DNA from: a virus
DNA length: 46,788 bases
Direction: 5' to 3' (one strand)
Virus record (IMG/VR): IMGVR_UViG_3300045970_001344
Coordinates: 1 to 46,788 of that record
Both the position numbers and the translations under genes were made by a program. The notes below the pieces were generated by a model. It saw nothing but the letters and a program-made list of their open reading frames with translations, did no database searches and was not told the DNA's origin. Positions 1-8,181 of this stretch are shown in pieces. The stretch's first letter is position 1, and each line of letters begins with the position of its first letter.

Positions 1-822
1 ATGAAGCTGAGTGACCTCTTTGAGGATGACGCATTTCCCGATGAGGCGCCACTGGTCCTCACGCTCATCAACAACCTGCTGAAGAAGGGCACTGAGGTCC
101 GCGTCTACTATCGTGGTGATGGTGGATCAATGGTAAACCTGGAGTGGGATCCACCTGCACAGCATGGCGGCAATGGTGCTACATCCTTCAAGCTCGAAGA
201 TGGTCGCTATATGACCATTAGAGATGACAACCTTGATAAGCTGAAGCTCATCAAGTCACGTAGATCTTCATTCAGTGGCGTGAACATGTTTACACTGCGT
301 GCGCCGAATGTTGATGAAGGTCGGACTGGCATGGGGTCTGAGCAGCATCGAAGCACCGTGGTCAGAGAGACCATGGCATGGATCAACATGGTGGATCTTG
401 AGTTCAAGGATCTTATCAAGGGCGCGGGCTGGCGTCTAAGCAAGGCACCAACAGCCGGACTTGACGGCGGCTACTTCGGTGGCACGCTACAGGCTACCGC
501 ATCATCGAAGCGGGCGCTAATATCCCTGCACGAGCAGCGTGAAATGATGATGAAGCTCATCATCAAGAAGCTGCTGCACTACGTCAAGGAAGGTCACCGT
601 GTCTCAGCTACGCCCTATGCCACTCATGCCATGGCCAAGCGCCATCTGACCACCAAGGACACAGTCGCAGATGTACTTGACATGGTAGAGGACCAAGGCT
701 CCTTCATCAGCATGGATGGTGCAAAGTTCGACATGTACTGGCACATCAGCCTGCCGCAAGGTATTCGAGACCGCTATGAAGCTGCTACTCGCAAGCTGAT
801 GGGAGACAGCGATGAAGATTGA
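1..822 (+). CDS. Putative internal virion protein, family A, capsid-targeting-like N-terminus
   Basis: 273 aa, function not recognised. It opens MKLSDLFEDD, the pattern shared by about 17 proteins here; it resembles the T4 internal-protein targeting peptide, which is cut after (L/I)xE, so LFE at residues 6-8 is a candidate cut site. The C-terminal half carries the family A pattern found in the next three genes: a GGYFGGTL-like turn, an ISL..Q.E helix and a final YWHISLP strand. The ATG is the first base of the window, so an upstream start cannot be excluded. The end overlaps the next gene by 11 bp, which suggests translational coupling. Role in the virion is inference. Confidence 0.7.
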   Translation: MKLSDLFEDDAFPDEAPLVLTLINNLLKKGTEVRVYYRGDGGSMVNLEWDPPAQHGGNGATSFKLEDGRYMTIRDDNLDKLKLIKSRRSSFSGVNMFTLRAPNVDEGRTGMGSEQHRSTVVRETMAWINMVDLEFKDLIKGAGWRLSKAPTAGLDGGYFGGTLQATASSKRALISLHEQREMMMKLIIKKLLHYVKEGHRVSATPYATHAMAKRHLTTKDTVADVLDMVEDQGSFISMDGAKFDMYWHISLPQGIRDRYEAATRKLMGDSDED

Positions 823-1282
823 AGACCTCTTCGAAGCCAAGAAGCCATCACCCGACTGGGCACAGAAGGAGCAGGCAGAGTTTGCCACCTTCGTCAAGCA
901 GTTTGGCATGCAGCTGATGACACGTAAGGTAGAGCACCGCGCGCCAGACCAGTGGATGATTGGTGGTGACATCAAAGACACCGACAAGAGCCAGCACATC
1001 TCTCTGCCTATCGAGATGCGCTTCAAGGCACTGAAGAAGGGTCTGTCTCACTACCTGCTTGACAAGGCCAAGGACGCCTACCCTAACCGCTACGTGAAGC
1101 TCATCAGCAACCCGCGGGGCTGGCGCACATCGCCCCACTACATTCAGCATGATGACAGTCCTATCCAGGTGGAGCGCATCGTCGATGATGTCGTGCACCA
1201 AGACAGATACCGCGATCAGAGCTTAAAGCTCGGTCAGTGGACCACCTACGTCCACTGGTCCATCTCGGAGCCAAAGTCATGA
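812..1282 (+). CDS. Putative internal virion protein, family A
   Basis: 156 aa. N-terminus MKIEDLFEAK has the targeting-like motif with a possible LFE|A cut. It shares with its neighbours a WMIGGDI turn, an ISLPIEMRFKALKKGL helix (compare LPFEKRVEQWLK and PFEKRVKDFL in the next two genes) and a terminal YVHWSI strand. It starts inside the preceding gene and its TGA overlaps the next ATG (ATGA). No catalytic motif is visible. Function unknown; a packaged or structural role is inferred from the N-terminus. Confidence 0.7.
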   Translation: MKIEDLFEAKKPSPDWAQKEQAEFATFVKQFGMQLMTRKVEHRAPDQWMIGGDIKDTDKSQHISLPIEMRFKALKKGLSHYLLDKAKDAYPNRYVKLISNPRGWRTSPHYIQHDDSPIQVERIVDDVVHQDRYRDQSLKLGQWTTYVHWSISEPKS

Positions 1283-1770
1283 AGCTCAGTGAGGTAGCCT
1301 ACATTCCCTTCGCCGCTCGTGAATTCAAGTCTGAGCACTCGAAGTGGATCAAGCAGCTTGCTAAGGACCTTGACCTTGGTCTCATGACTGGGTCAACCGT
1401 AAACGTCAATATGCCATACCGTCAAGAGGGTGGTTGCTGGTTTGGCGGCACTCTCGTCTTTGCAGGCGGGGTGGTGGCTGAAGAGAAGCGCCGGAAGGGT
1501 ATCTGCCTTCCCTTCGAGAAGCGCGTTGAGCAGTGGCTGAAGGCGGTCTGCAAGGTGCTTGAGCAGAAGCGTGCTGAGGACTACGCCATCTACATCAACG
1601 AGCAGCCAACCTGGTCTACCAACACCCTTCGTGCACTCAGCCTAAAGCAGGACAACTACACTGAGATGAGGGTCATGGCCAAGGTCAAGGACCCAATGAC
1701 TAACCCACGCGACTCCTATCCACGCATCTGCTGGTGGGTCAAGGATGAGCCGGGCAAGGACAACTACTGA
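1279..1770 (+). CDS. Putative internal virion protein, family A
   Basis: 163 aa. I chose the ATG at 1279, which overlaps the upstream stop as ATGA and gives MKLSEVAYIP, over an in-frame start at 1237 that lies well inside the previous gene. The body has the family A signature: CWFGGTLVFAGG, then LPFEKRVEQWLKAVCKVL, then a terminal ICWWVKDE strand. There is no LFE, so the terminal peptide may have diverged. Unknown function; co-translated with its paralogues. Confidence 0.7.
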   Translation: MKLSEVAYIPFAAREFKSEHSKWIKQLAKDLDLGLMTGSTVNVNMPYRQEGGCWFGGTLVFAGGVVAEEKRRKGICLPFEKRVEQWLKAVCKVLEQKRAEDYAIYINEQPTWSTNTLRALSLKQDNYTEMRVMAKVKDPMTNPRDSYPRICWWVKDEPGKDNY

Positions 1771-2270
1771 TGAAGCTGAGTGAGATCGCGCTACCTGCTA
1801 CTGCTGAAGGTATGGCGGCCTTCGGCAAGGTCATGACTGATGCTGCTCGCAAGTTGGCAGCCCATCATGGCATCACCATCGATGGTGGTGCTACCCACAA
1901 AATCGGCTATCTTGATGGCGGCAATGCCAGACTTCCACTGGCACGCAAGGAATTCATCCTGGATGGTGGCTACCTTCGCCCACTTGGTGGCATCAACGGT
2001 GAAAAGAAGCAGACTGAGCCTTTCGAGAAGCGCGTCAAGGACTTCCTGATAACCCTGCACAAGGGTCTTCAGAAACATCAAGTGCAGGCCATCAATGATA
2101 GCCTCGGTCTTGATTTCCACATCTACGTGGGCACGGTGCGGACACAGGACGGCCGTGGTCTGAAGCGCGCTGATGAGACAACTCCCTCTGATTGGTTTGA
2201 CATGCTGACCTTCGACAAGGACCATCGCGACCTCCCCGAGGTCCATGCAACCTGGATGGTCGCCAAGTAA
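1770..2270 (+). CDS. Putative internal virion protein, family A
   Basis: 166 aa, starting at a TGATG junction with the preceding gene. N-terminus MKLSEIALPA; the family A signature is LDGGYLRPLGG, then EPFEKRVKDFLITL, then VHATWMVAK. The DNA at the start (atgaagctgagtgag) nearly matches the starts of the genes at 1 and 1279, which points to tandem duplication. Last gene of this four-gene set; followed by about 100 bp with a late promoter. Function unknown. Confidence 0.7.
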   Translation: MKLSEIALPATAEGMAAFGKVMTDAARKLAAHHGITIDGGATHKIGYLDGGNARLPLARKEFILDGGYLRPLGGINGEKKQTEPFEKRVKDFLITLHKGLQKHQVQAINDSLGLDFHIYVGTVRTQDGRGLKRADETTPSDWFDMLTFDKDHRDLPEVHATWMVAK

Positions 2271-2287
2271 CTGGCACCAACTCACAG

Positions 2288-2293
2288 TAAATA
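2288..2293 (+). promoter_or_regulatory. Late promoter (TAAATA)
   Basis: GTAAATAG just after the family A operon and 79 bp before the next start codon. The core matches the T4 late -10 box (TATAAATA) read with a gp55-type sigma factor. Confidence 0.5.
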
Positions 2294-2371
2294 GAATTGT
2301 GTCTTACAGGACACATAGCGGGGGTTAATTTTTGGACCTTTTGCCCCGTGGGTTCGTTAAATGGAGAAATC

Positions 2372-3271
2372 ATGATGTACGAAAATAAGATGGCCGTCGC
2401 CATTCTGGCCAATGGTCGTGTCCTTCGCGAAGTCAAGGACACTGTCTACATGCCCTTCGGGCAAGACTACGTAATCCGTTTCAAGAACATGAACAGCCTT
2501 CGGGCCCTCGTTCGTGTCTCTGTAGACGGTCAAGACGCTACTGAAGGCACCAGCCTCATCGTGCCAGCCAACGGCACCGTCGACCTGGAGCGCTTCCTCA
2601 AGGCAAGCAACCTCGAACAGGGTCACAAGTTCAAGTTCATAGAGAGAACTGCCAAGATTGAAGATGGCCCACGTGGCATCAAGGTCGAGGACGGTCTGAT
2701 CCGCGTTGAGTTTGAGTTCGAGAAGCAGCACGCCAAGATTGAGGACGTCTACACGCGTCAGCACTTCATCAACGACTACTGGCATCGTCCGATCTACCGT
2801 AGCACGCCAATCTATGGTGATGTGTGGTGCTCTACTGAGTTGAAGAGCGTTGCTGGCACCGCTGCAACGCTTAGCAGCAACTCATCAACCGCATCGCTCA
2901 GCAGTGAAGCAAGTGGCACAGCAACTACCCAGCAAGCTACCTTCAACATGGCCAACATGAAGGCCATGGCAGCATCAGTTTCCCCCGAGGCCCAGGCTAC
3001 GGTCAACAACGCCTTCGTGCCTGATCAGGCGCTTGTCGGCATCACTGTGCCAGGCGCGATCTCGGAGCAGAAGTTCACGACTGGCGCTTGGTTTGCCGTT
3101 GATGGGCAGAAACACGTCATGATCCTGAAGCTGATGGGGACCTATGGTGATGTGGCGGTTGAAGAGCCAGTCACTGTCAAGACCAAGATCGAGTGCCCAA
3201 CCTGTGGCACGAAGAGCCAGCCAGGCGTGAAGTTCTGCGGTGAATGTGGCACGTCGCTCGTGACCCTTTGA
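2372..3271 (+). CDS. Hypothetical protein with C-terminal zinc ribbon
   Basis: 299 aa from the ATG at 2372 (another ATG at 2375; GGAG lies at 2363-2366 and fits either). An in-frame start at 2297 would precede the ribosome site and is not favoured. The last 25 residues form a CxxC...CxxC ribbon (CPTCGTKS, then FCGECGTSL). A Ser/Thr/Ala-rich low-complexity linker at about 175-215 separates a beta-rich N-terminal part from the ribbon part. Its own late promoter suggests a virion or assembly role, but I do not recognise the family. Confidence 0.75.
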   Translation: MMYENKMAVAILANGRVLREVKDTVYMPFGQDYVIRFKNMNSLRALVRVSVDGQDATEGTSLIVPANGTVDLERFLKASNLEQGHKFKFIERTAKIEDGPRGIKVEDGLIRVEFEFEKQHAKIEDVYTRQHFINDYWHRPIYRSTPIYGDVWCSTELKSVAGTAATLSSNSSTASLSSEASGTATTQQATFNMANMKAMAASVSPEAQATVNNAFVPDQALVGITVPGAISEQKFTTGAWFAVDGQKHVMILKLMGTYGDVAVEEPVTVKTKIECPTCGTKSQPGVKFCGECGTSLVTL

Positions 3272-3278
3272 CCATGCA

Positions 3279-3284
3279 TAAATA
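3279..3284 (+). promoter_or_regulatory. Late promoter (ATAAATAG)
   Basis: CATAAATAG 29 bp upstream of the ATG at 3313, followed by a good ribosome site (AGGAG) close to the ATG. Confidence 0.6.
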
Positions 3285-3312
3285 GCCCTATCGCATCAGA
3301 TAGGAGCTACAT

Positions 3313-3771
3313 ATGCTAGAGCTACTCAAGAAGATCGGCGTCCCAGCAACGATCTCTGCAATCATCGCAGCCTTGGTGACAATGGTCCCCATCCTCTTCA
3401 AGGTGGATGAGCGCTACGCCAAGGCTGATGATATGCATGCAGCCGTCGCCAAGCTTGACAAGGACAACGATGAGCTGCGTCATGAACTGGCGCAGGCCGT
3501 CGGTTTCCAGCAGGCCATGGTAGCCCTGATCCAGTTAGAGAAGACACCCCGTGTCTCCTTTGACGGTACGGGTGGTTACCACATGCTGCTGACAGCTGGT
3601 GACATGTCGACCATGGGTACCATGCTGCGGGTTGCCGCCCCTCCCGCCGCCCCTCCCGCCGCCCCAGCCAGTGCAGCATCTGCTCCTCAGCGTCGGGATA
3701 TCGAGCGTCCCAGAAGCTGGATGGAGCTGAATGAGGCCATCGCCCGCCAACAGCAACGGCTGGCAAAGTAG
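3313..3771 (+). CDS. Membrane-anchored coiled-coil protein
   Basis: 152 aa. One N-terminal membrane helix (about residues 10-30), a charged coiled coil (about 38-70), then an Ala/Pro stretch made of PPAAPPAAP repeats. The C-terminal ARQQQRLAK resembles the end of the 4757-5059 product (IQQKQRLHD), which has the same anchor-plus-coil layout, so the two may be related. The topology would fit an inner-membrane spanin or a virion-associated membrane protein, but no family signature is clear. Confidence 0.7.
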   Translation: MLELLKKIGVPATISAIIAALVTMVPILFKVDERYAKADDMHAAVAKLDKDNDELRHELAQAVGFQQAMVALIQLEKTPRVSFDGTGGYHMLLTAGDMSTMGTMLRVAAPPAAPPAAPASAASAPQRRDIERPRSWMELNEAIARQQQRLAK

Positions 3772-3800
3772 TGTACTTCTGGTCCATGGCGTGATATAAT
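3772..3800 (+). promoter_or_regulatory. Early promoter, leaderless configuration
   Basis: TGTACT (3772-3777), 17 bp spacer, TATAAT (3795-3800). The ATG of the RNA ligase gene is only 5 bp further on, so transcription should start on or next to the start codon. Confidence 0.7.
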
Positions 3801-3805
3801 GCATC

Positions 3806-4453
3806 ATGGACCACACCAAATACCCACGCACCTGGCACCTACCCTTCAGCCCTGGTGCCACGTCTGATGACAAGACCCTGTCGAGCTGTGAGCAGTTCGA
3901 AGGTGAGGATGTTGTCATCACAGTGAAGATGGACGGTGAGAACACCACCGGCTATCAATCAGGATACCTGCACGCTCGGTCCCTTGACAGCCGAGGCGGT
4001 GAAGATCGGGACTGGGTGAAGCAGTTCTGGGCAGAACGTGCCCACCTTCTGCCAGCCGGCTATCGTGTCTGTGGTGAGAACCTCTGGGCCCAGCACAGCA
4101 TCCACTACGATGCACTGCCATCCTACTTCCTCGGCTTCAGCATCTGGAATGAGCAGAATGTCTGCCTCTCCTGGGCTGACACCGTCGAGTGGTTCGAGCT
4201 GCTCGATGTCAAGCCAGTTGAAGTGCTCTACCAAGGTACCTTCTCTGAAGAGGCGCTGCGGTATGCATCGGCCGCCTGTAAAGAACTGTGGCAGCACCGT
4301 GAAGGCTACGTGGTTCGGCTTGCCCGGGAGTTCAAGTACGATGACTTCAAAACAAGTGTGGCCAAGTATGTTCGTGCAGGGCACGTGACGACAGATACAC
4401 ACTGGCGGCACAGCGCCATCAAGCCCAACGGTCTGGCACTCGGGTCTAAATAG
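3806..4453 (+). CDS. RNA ligase (Rnl2-like nucleotidyltransferase)
   Basis: 215 aa. Seals RNA ends through a covalent lysyl-AMP intermediate. Visible motifs: motif I KMDGENT with the adenylated lysine near residue 41, a motif Ia/III-like stretch (RVCGENLWAQHSIHY, YFLGFSIW), motif IV EGYVVR and motif V KYVR. It is short, a catalytic core without an obvious extra domain. It is expressed from an early promoter directly at its ATG. With the downstream tRNA array, repair of tRNAs cut by host anticodon nucleases is a reasonable role, as for T4 Rnl1; that is inference. Confidence 0.85.
   Translation: MDHTKYPRTWHLPFSPGATSDDKTLSSCEQFEGEDVVITVKMDGENTTGYQSGYLHARSLDSRGGEDRDWVKQFWAERAHLLPAGYRVCGENLWAQHSIHYDALPSYFLGFSIWNEQNVCLSWADTVEWFELLDVKPVEVLYQGTFSEEALRYASAACKELWQHREGYVVRLAREFKYDDFKTSVAKYVRAGHVTTDTHWRHSAIKPNGLALGSK
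4447..4452 (+). promoter_or_regulatory. Late promoter (TAAATAG) inside the ligase stop
   Basis: CTAAATAG overlaps the last codons of the RNA ligase gene, 22 bp before the ATG at 4475; GGAG follows. Confidence 0.5.
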
Positions 4454-4474
4454 GGCATCACCCTGGAGCCCCAA

Positions 4475-4723
4475 ATGGAAGACCGCCGCTTTGCCGACCA
4501 TCCTTTCTACTACCACGAAAAGGTTCTTCCACTTGGGCTTCAGGCCCTCTTCAACTGCAAGGATGACGCAGCACTCCATGCCCTGATCCTCGATCTGGCT
4601 GGCAGGCTGACTGCTGAGAACTTTGACGTGGTGGGCAAGCAGCTGTTGGGAGCGCTGGCACTTCATGACAACCTGCTGGGTGGTCGCACTGTCATCATGA
4701 TTGGTGACATCGTCAACTTCTAA
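4475..4723 (+). CDS. Hypothetical protein
   Basis: 82 aa, starting after GGAGCCCCAA. Mostly helical composition with no Cys cluster, membrane helix or catalytic motif that I recognise. It sits between the RNA ligase and a membrane protein gene and is served by the late promoter overlapping the ligase stop. Confidence 0.65.
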   Translation: MEDRRFADHPFYYHEKVLPLGLQALFNCKDDAALHALILDLAGRLTAENFDVVGKQLLGALALHDNLLGGRTVIMIGDIVNF

Positions 4724-4756
4724 CCATGTGAATGAACTCACTAACTGGAGACTGTC

Positions 4757-5059
4757 ATGTATCTATTTGCACACCGCTACCAAATTCATCGTCATACTGC
4801 GATATTTACCACGATATTCATGCTGCTCATGCTGGTGCCCCCGCTCATCTTTCAAACTGTAACGTATGTAAAGACACGTGATGCACTGGTGGCGCGCGAT
4901 GCATTTCAGACAGCAGAAATAGAGCGGCTTGCCAATGCCCAGATCCGTCTCTTAGACCTATTGGAAACTGAGCATGACATAACAACTCCCAAGTCTAAGG
5001 AAGCACTTGACAACATTCGCGCAGCGCTGATACAGCAGAAACAACGCCTGCACGATTAA
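4757..5059 (+). CDS. Membrane-anchored coiled-coil protein (possible spanin)
   Basis: 100 aa. An N-terminal basic segment, one hydrophobic helix at about residues 16-36 (FTTIFMLLMLVPPLIFQ), then a heptad-like helix to the end. This is the topology of inner-membrane spanins, but no lysis genes are adjacent, so the role is open. A GGAG lies before the ATG. The C-terminus (QQKQRLHD) resembles that of the 3313-3771 product. Confidence 0.65.
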   Translation: MYLFAHRYQIHRHTAIFTTIFMLLMLVPPLIFQTVTYVKTRDALVARDAFQTAEIERLANAQIRLLDLLETEHDITTPKSKEALDNIRAALIQQKQRLHD

Positions 5060-5067
5060 AACTTCAA

Positions 5068-5586
5068 ATGCTCCTGCAAGAGATCTCTGTCAGTCGAGAA
5101 AGTCTCCTCCGCACAGCCGCGGAGGAGATTGGCTACAACCCATCGCTGACCACTCTTGCGCCCTACGGCAACGAGATCATGGATGCAGCCATCGCCTTCA
5201 TGAAGGACTGGTGCCAAGACGACAGCAAGGTCTCACTCCAGCGCAGGTCTTCATATCCCTACAACCTGCGCCAGTTGTGGAATGCGCATGAGATCTACAA
5301 GACCGCACACGCACTGGCATCGAGGTATTGGACAACTCCGATAGTCCGACATCTTGACAGGTATGGCTTTAGCCAGCTACCATCCATCAAGGGCTGGTAT
5401 GAGATGGATCGCTACACCGGCAAGGTGCCACGACGCCAGATCCGCACCTACGCTTCGAAGCTGAGCTCGGCTATCGAGTACATCGACCTACTTCGGTCTG
5501 CAGCCCAAGGCGTCTTCGGCCAGGACCCCTACCATCTGTCGGTTGCCAAGGCAACCCTCAAGAAGCTGGGTGTCCCATGCGACTGA
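5068..5586 (+). CDS. Putative internal virion protein, family B
   Basis: 172 aa. First of six paralogues marked by a shared C-terminus: this one ends VAKATLKKLGVP; the others end CKAAMKKLGLP, ARACLKQLGI, AKANLKSLGL, AMAALKRLGL and AKATFKKLGI. The N-terminus MLLQEISVS is a weaker version of the targeting motif. Helix-rich, no enzyme motif. The stop overlaps the next start by 10 bp. Function unknown; a packaged head protein is the working guess. Confidence 0.65.
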   Translation: MLLQEISVSRESLLRTAAEEIGYNPSLTTLAPYGNEIMDAAIAFMKDWCQDDSKVSLQRRSSYPYNLRQLWNAHEIYKTAHALASRYWTTPIVRHLDRYGFSQLPSIKGWYEMDRYTGKVPRRQIRTYASKLSSAIEYIDLLRSAAQGVFGQDPYHLSVAKATLKKLGVPCD

Positions 5587-6110
5587 TTGAGGTTGCACAG
5601 GACGAACTGTCTATTCTGGTGGATGCATGGGCACACATCCACCATGAGAACCATGAGCGCTTTCCGCTGCAGCTCATCAAAGGCGTAGATCGAGAGAAGT
5701 CCTACGAGGTTGCGAAGCTACTCTACATCAAGGCGCACGAGAAGCACAACTTCGAGGATGAACTTGGTGCCCTTCGGGCCATGACAGCAACCAAAAACAT
5801 CAGCATGGAACGAGTTCGCTCATATACGCGAACGCTTCGCTGGACAGGTTTCTGCGACATCTACCCGATCAACTGGCTTGACATGACCGCGGCAAGTCGC
5901 GATCTAGAGGAGTTCAAGAGGGCTCGGCCTGCTGCCATGAAGATCATCGCGAATGCACAGCGCATCTTTGCAGGCCTACGGCGGATCAACATGATTGCGA
6001 CTGACTACAAATCGATGATCACCATGCCTGACCTGGATGAGCTGGATGCAGCCGTTTGTAAGGCTGCCATGAAGAAGCTCGGTCTCCCAATCGGCGACAT
6101 CAATGTCTAA
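5577..6110 (+). CDS. Putative internal virion protein, family B
   Basis: 177 aa, N-terminus MRLIEVAQDE, C-terminal family B signature VCKAAMKKLGLP. The mid-region (LEEFKRARPAAMKIIANAQRIFAGL) matches in position the helix before the signature in its paralogues. Starts within the previous gene. No recognised domain. Confidence 0.65.
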   Translation: MRLIEVAQDELSILVDAWAHIHHENHERFPLQLIKGVDREKSYEVAKLLYIKAHEKHNFEDELGALRAMTATKNISMERVRSYTRTLRWTGFCDIYPINWLDMTAASRDLEEFKRARPAAMKIIANAQRIFAGLRRINMIATDYKSMITMPDLDELDAAVCKAAMKKLGLPIGDINV

Positions 6111-6117
6111 CCAGACA

Positions 6118-6123
6118 TAAATA
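6118..6123 (+). promoter_or_regulatory. Late promoter (ATAAATAG)
   Basis: CATAAATAGG in the 35-bp gap between family B genes, 22 bp before the ATG at 6146. Confidence 0.6.
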
Positions 6124-6145
6124 GGTGAACTGACTATGCGCACCT

Positions 6146-6670
6146 ATGAAGCTTTCCCAACTCTTTGAAGCACCTGCCGATCCTCGCAATCTCCTAAGAG
6201 ATGTAGCGCAGGAGTTGGGGCTGTCAAATCCAGCCTTCTACGACATCGATGACGACACCACTAACGCAGCCGAGGTTCGGGTAGGCATTGATCTGTATCG
6301 ACTACATCAAGATACTGAAGGCTCTGCAGATATCAGCGGTAGATTAAAGGCAATCCATCAGCTGGCAAATCAAGCCAAGTTTCCTGACAACAGTGGTCCC
6401 GAAGCCCTCGAATACTTTGATGGTCAAGACCTTGGTAAGCTACCTCACGTAGCGGCCTTTCATCAAGCGCTCGTGACGCTTAGCAAGGTAGCCGACAAGG
6501 TTCGTGAGAGCGTAGACACCTGCTTCAAGGTCTACTTTCTACTTGGTGCCATCAACACTGCAGCGATCACGACGGTGTCATCAAAGTATGACGCTGATGA
6601 GTTGAAGTATCGTAGCTCCATTGCACGTGCGTGCCTGAAGCAGCTTGGCATCACGCCGAAGGATCTCTGA
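6146..6670 (+). CDS. Putative internal virion protein, family B
   Basis: 174 aa, N-terminus MKLSQLFEAPAD with a possible LFE|A processing site, C-terminal signature ARACLKQLGI. Preceded by its own late promoter, so this gene starts a sub-operon running to 9354. Helical, function unknown. Confidence 0.7.
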   Translation: MKLSQLFEAPADPRNLLRDVAQELGLSNPAFYDIDDDTTNAAEVRVGIDLYRLHQDTEGSADISGRLKAIHQLANQAKFPDNSGPEALEYFDGQDLGKLPHVAAFHQALVTLSKVADKVRESVDTCFKVYFLLGAINTAAITTVSSKYDADELKYRSSIARACLKQLGITPKDL

Positions 6671-7053
6671 TGCAGCTACAGCAGCTCTTCGAGAAGGTCA
6701 GCCAGGTCTTTACAGCCACCTACGCGCATGCCAAGTTTACCTACACCTTCGTGCTTCGTAAGGTTGGAGAGGACGGCGCCAATCGGCCTGTCTACGTAGG
6801 TGACTGCATCGTACACGATGAGAGCGATGGCAGGGACAACGCGATGAAGGTTGCCGTTGTGATGCGGCCCAATGGCACGCTCTACGCAGCGCACTACGCT
6901 GAGAAGATGACAGATGCCGTGGCTGCTGCTGGTCTTGCCATCTCAACGCAGCGCAAGGCCTATGGCATCGGCCATAGAAACAACTCTGAAAACTGGACGA
7001 CCTATCGTCAAGACGAAATCACGGTGGATGGATATGATGCTTCGATTGACTGA
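6670..7053 (+). CDS. Putative internal virion protein
   Basis: 127 aa. I take the ATG at 6670 (TGATG junction), which gives MQLQQLFEKVS with the targeting-like motif, rather than an in-frame ATG at 6631 inside the previous gene. It lacks the family B C-terminus; the body is beta-rich (FTYTFVLRKVG, RPVYVGDCIV). Unknown function. Confidence 0.65.
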   Translation: MQLQQLFEKVSQVFTATYAHAKFTYTFVLRKVGEDGANRPVYVGDCIVHDESDGRDNAMKVAVVMRPNGTLYAAHYAEKMTDAVAAAGLAISTQRKAYGIGHRNNSENWTTYRQDEITVDGYDASID

Positions 7054-7663
7054 GTTTCTCAAACTTCTGGAAGCCCAAGGCATCGAGTGGCAGACCATTC
7101 ACAACATGGCCGGCAAGCCAAAGCGCTTCAAGAAGATTGATGGAGACTGGGAGAGCCCATCTCAGGCACGTGCCTGGATGAAGAGCCATGACATCCCCGA
7201 GCCTGCAGTCCGCACCTCACCAGCGCGCCTTGCAAAGGCTGTGGCCAAGTATCCGACCGCTGGCAAGCACCTTGCACTGCAGTGGCTGAAGGACGATGAG
7301 GAGCAGGAGAAGCTTGAGAAGCAGATTGCACGTGACAAGAAGCGCAGTCACCCAACGCCACGTGAGATCTGGGACGAAGTAGAGACTGCTATCGGCAACT
7401 CCTTCCCAGATGGCGACCCTATTGATGCACTCCACCCTTGGATGGAGAAGCATGAGGTCACGATGGATGAGGTCAACGCTGCAGTCAAGCAGAATGTCAT
7501 GGGGCGCGGCAAGGGCAAGAAGAACTATGGCATGTATTACTACCTCGCCGACATGTGGGATGACATGTCTCGTGATCAACTGCATGATGCCAAGAATGGC
7601 CACTATGGTGAGCACTATGATGATCAGTGGTTTGCGCAGGGTAATCCATGGAGATCTCGATGA
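7037..7663 (+). CDS. Putative internal virion protein, Lys-rich
   Basis: 208 aa from the ATG at 7037, giving MLRLTEFLKLLEA, a targeting-like N-terminus with LLE as a possible cut; ATGs at 7028 and 7034 are alternatives and 6914 is unlikely. A basic central stretch (about 90-115, EKQIARDKKRSH) could bind nucleic acid. The start lies within the preceding gene and the end overlaps the next. Function unknown. Confidence 0.6.
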   Translation: MLRLTEFLKLLEAQGIEWQTIHNMAGKPKRFKKIDGDWESPSQARAWMKSHDIPEPAVRTSPARLAKAVAKYPTAGKHLALQWLKDDEEQEKLEKQIARDKKRSHPTPREIWDEVETAIGNSFPDGDPIDALHPWMEKHEVTMDEVNAAVKQNVMGRGKGKKNYGMYYYLADMWDDMSRDQLHDAKNGHYGEHYDDQWFAQGNPWRSR

Positions 7664-8181
7664 GATTGAAGGACTTCCTTGCTGAGAACGACGGCTCAAA
7701 GCTGCAGCAACTGAAGCTGGCTTGCAGGGAGCTGGGCATCACACTGAAGATGCCTTCCAGCGCCTACACTCATGATGAGATGGTCGATAGAGTGGTGAGA
7801 GCAATGAATGCCGCCTTCAAAAAAGATGGCATGGCAGGCATCTACCGCCTCTCCTCTGCACTTCTTAACATCAAGTCACTTGATATTCCAAAGAACTCCT
7901 CTTGGTATCCACTCGCCTCAGTGCAGACAGATGCACCTGACACCATGTGGTCAACAGACCTACTGCAACCACTGGTGCAGGCCTACTCCATCATCAACGC
8001 ACATGCATCAGAGGTGCGGGATGCTGCAAAGATCTACCAAGGCGCCCTCGACGCGCTGCTGACCATCATGAAGGTGGCCAATGGCACCATCGGTGATGCT
8101 GAGAAGGAAAACGCTGCCTATCGCGTCTCCATTGCCAAGGCCAACCTCAAATCACTAGGACTGCGTTTTGAAGCTAACTGA
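7660..8181 (+). CDS. Putative internal virion protein, family B
   Basis: 173 aa. The ATG at 7660 is preferred over 7648: GGAG sits at the right distance, the junction is ATGA, and it exposes MRLKDFLAEN, a targeting-like N-terminus with LAE. Ends with the family B signature IAKANLKSLGL. No catalytic motif. Confidence 0.7.
   Translation: MRLKDFLAENDGSKLQQLKLACRELGITLKMPSSAYTHDEMVDRVVRAMNAAFKKDGMAGIYRLSSALLNIKSLDIPKNSSWYPLASVQTDAPDTMWSTDLLQPLVQAYSIINAHASEVRDAAKIYQGALDALLTIMKVANGTIGDAEKENAAYRVSIAKANLKSLGLRFEAN

Noticed and set aside
3313-5059. Lysis cassette (i-spanin pair)
   Set aside because: The two anchored coiled-coil proteins have suitable topology, but no holin, endolysin or lipoprotein o-spanin is adjacent.
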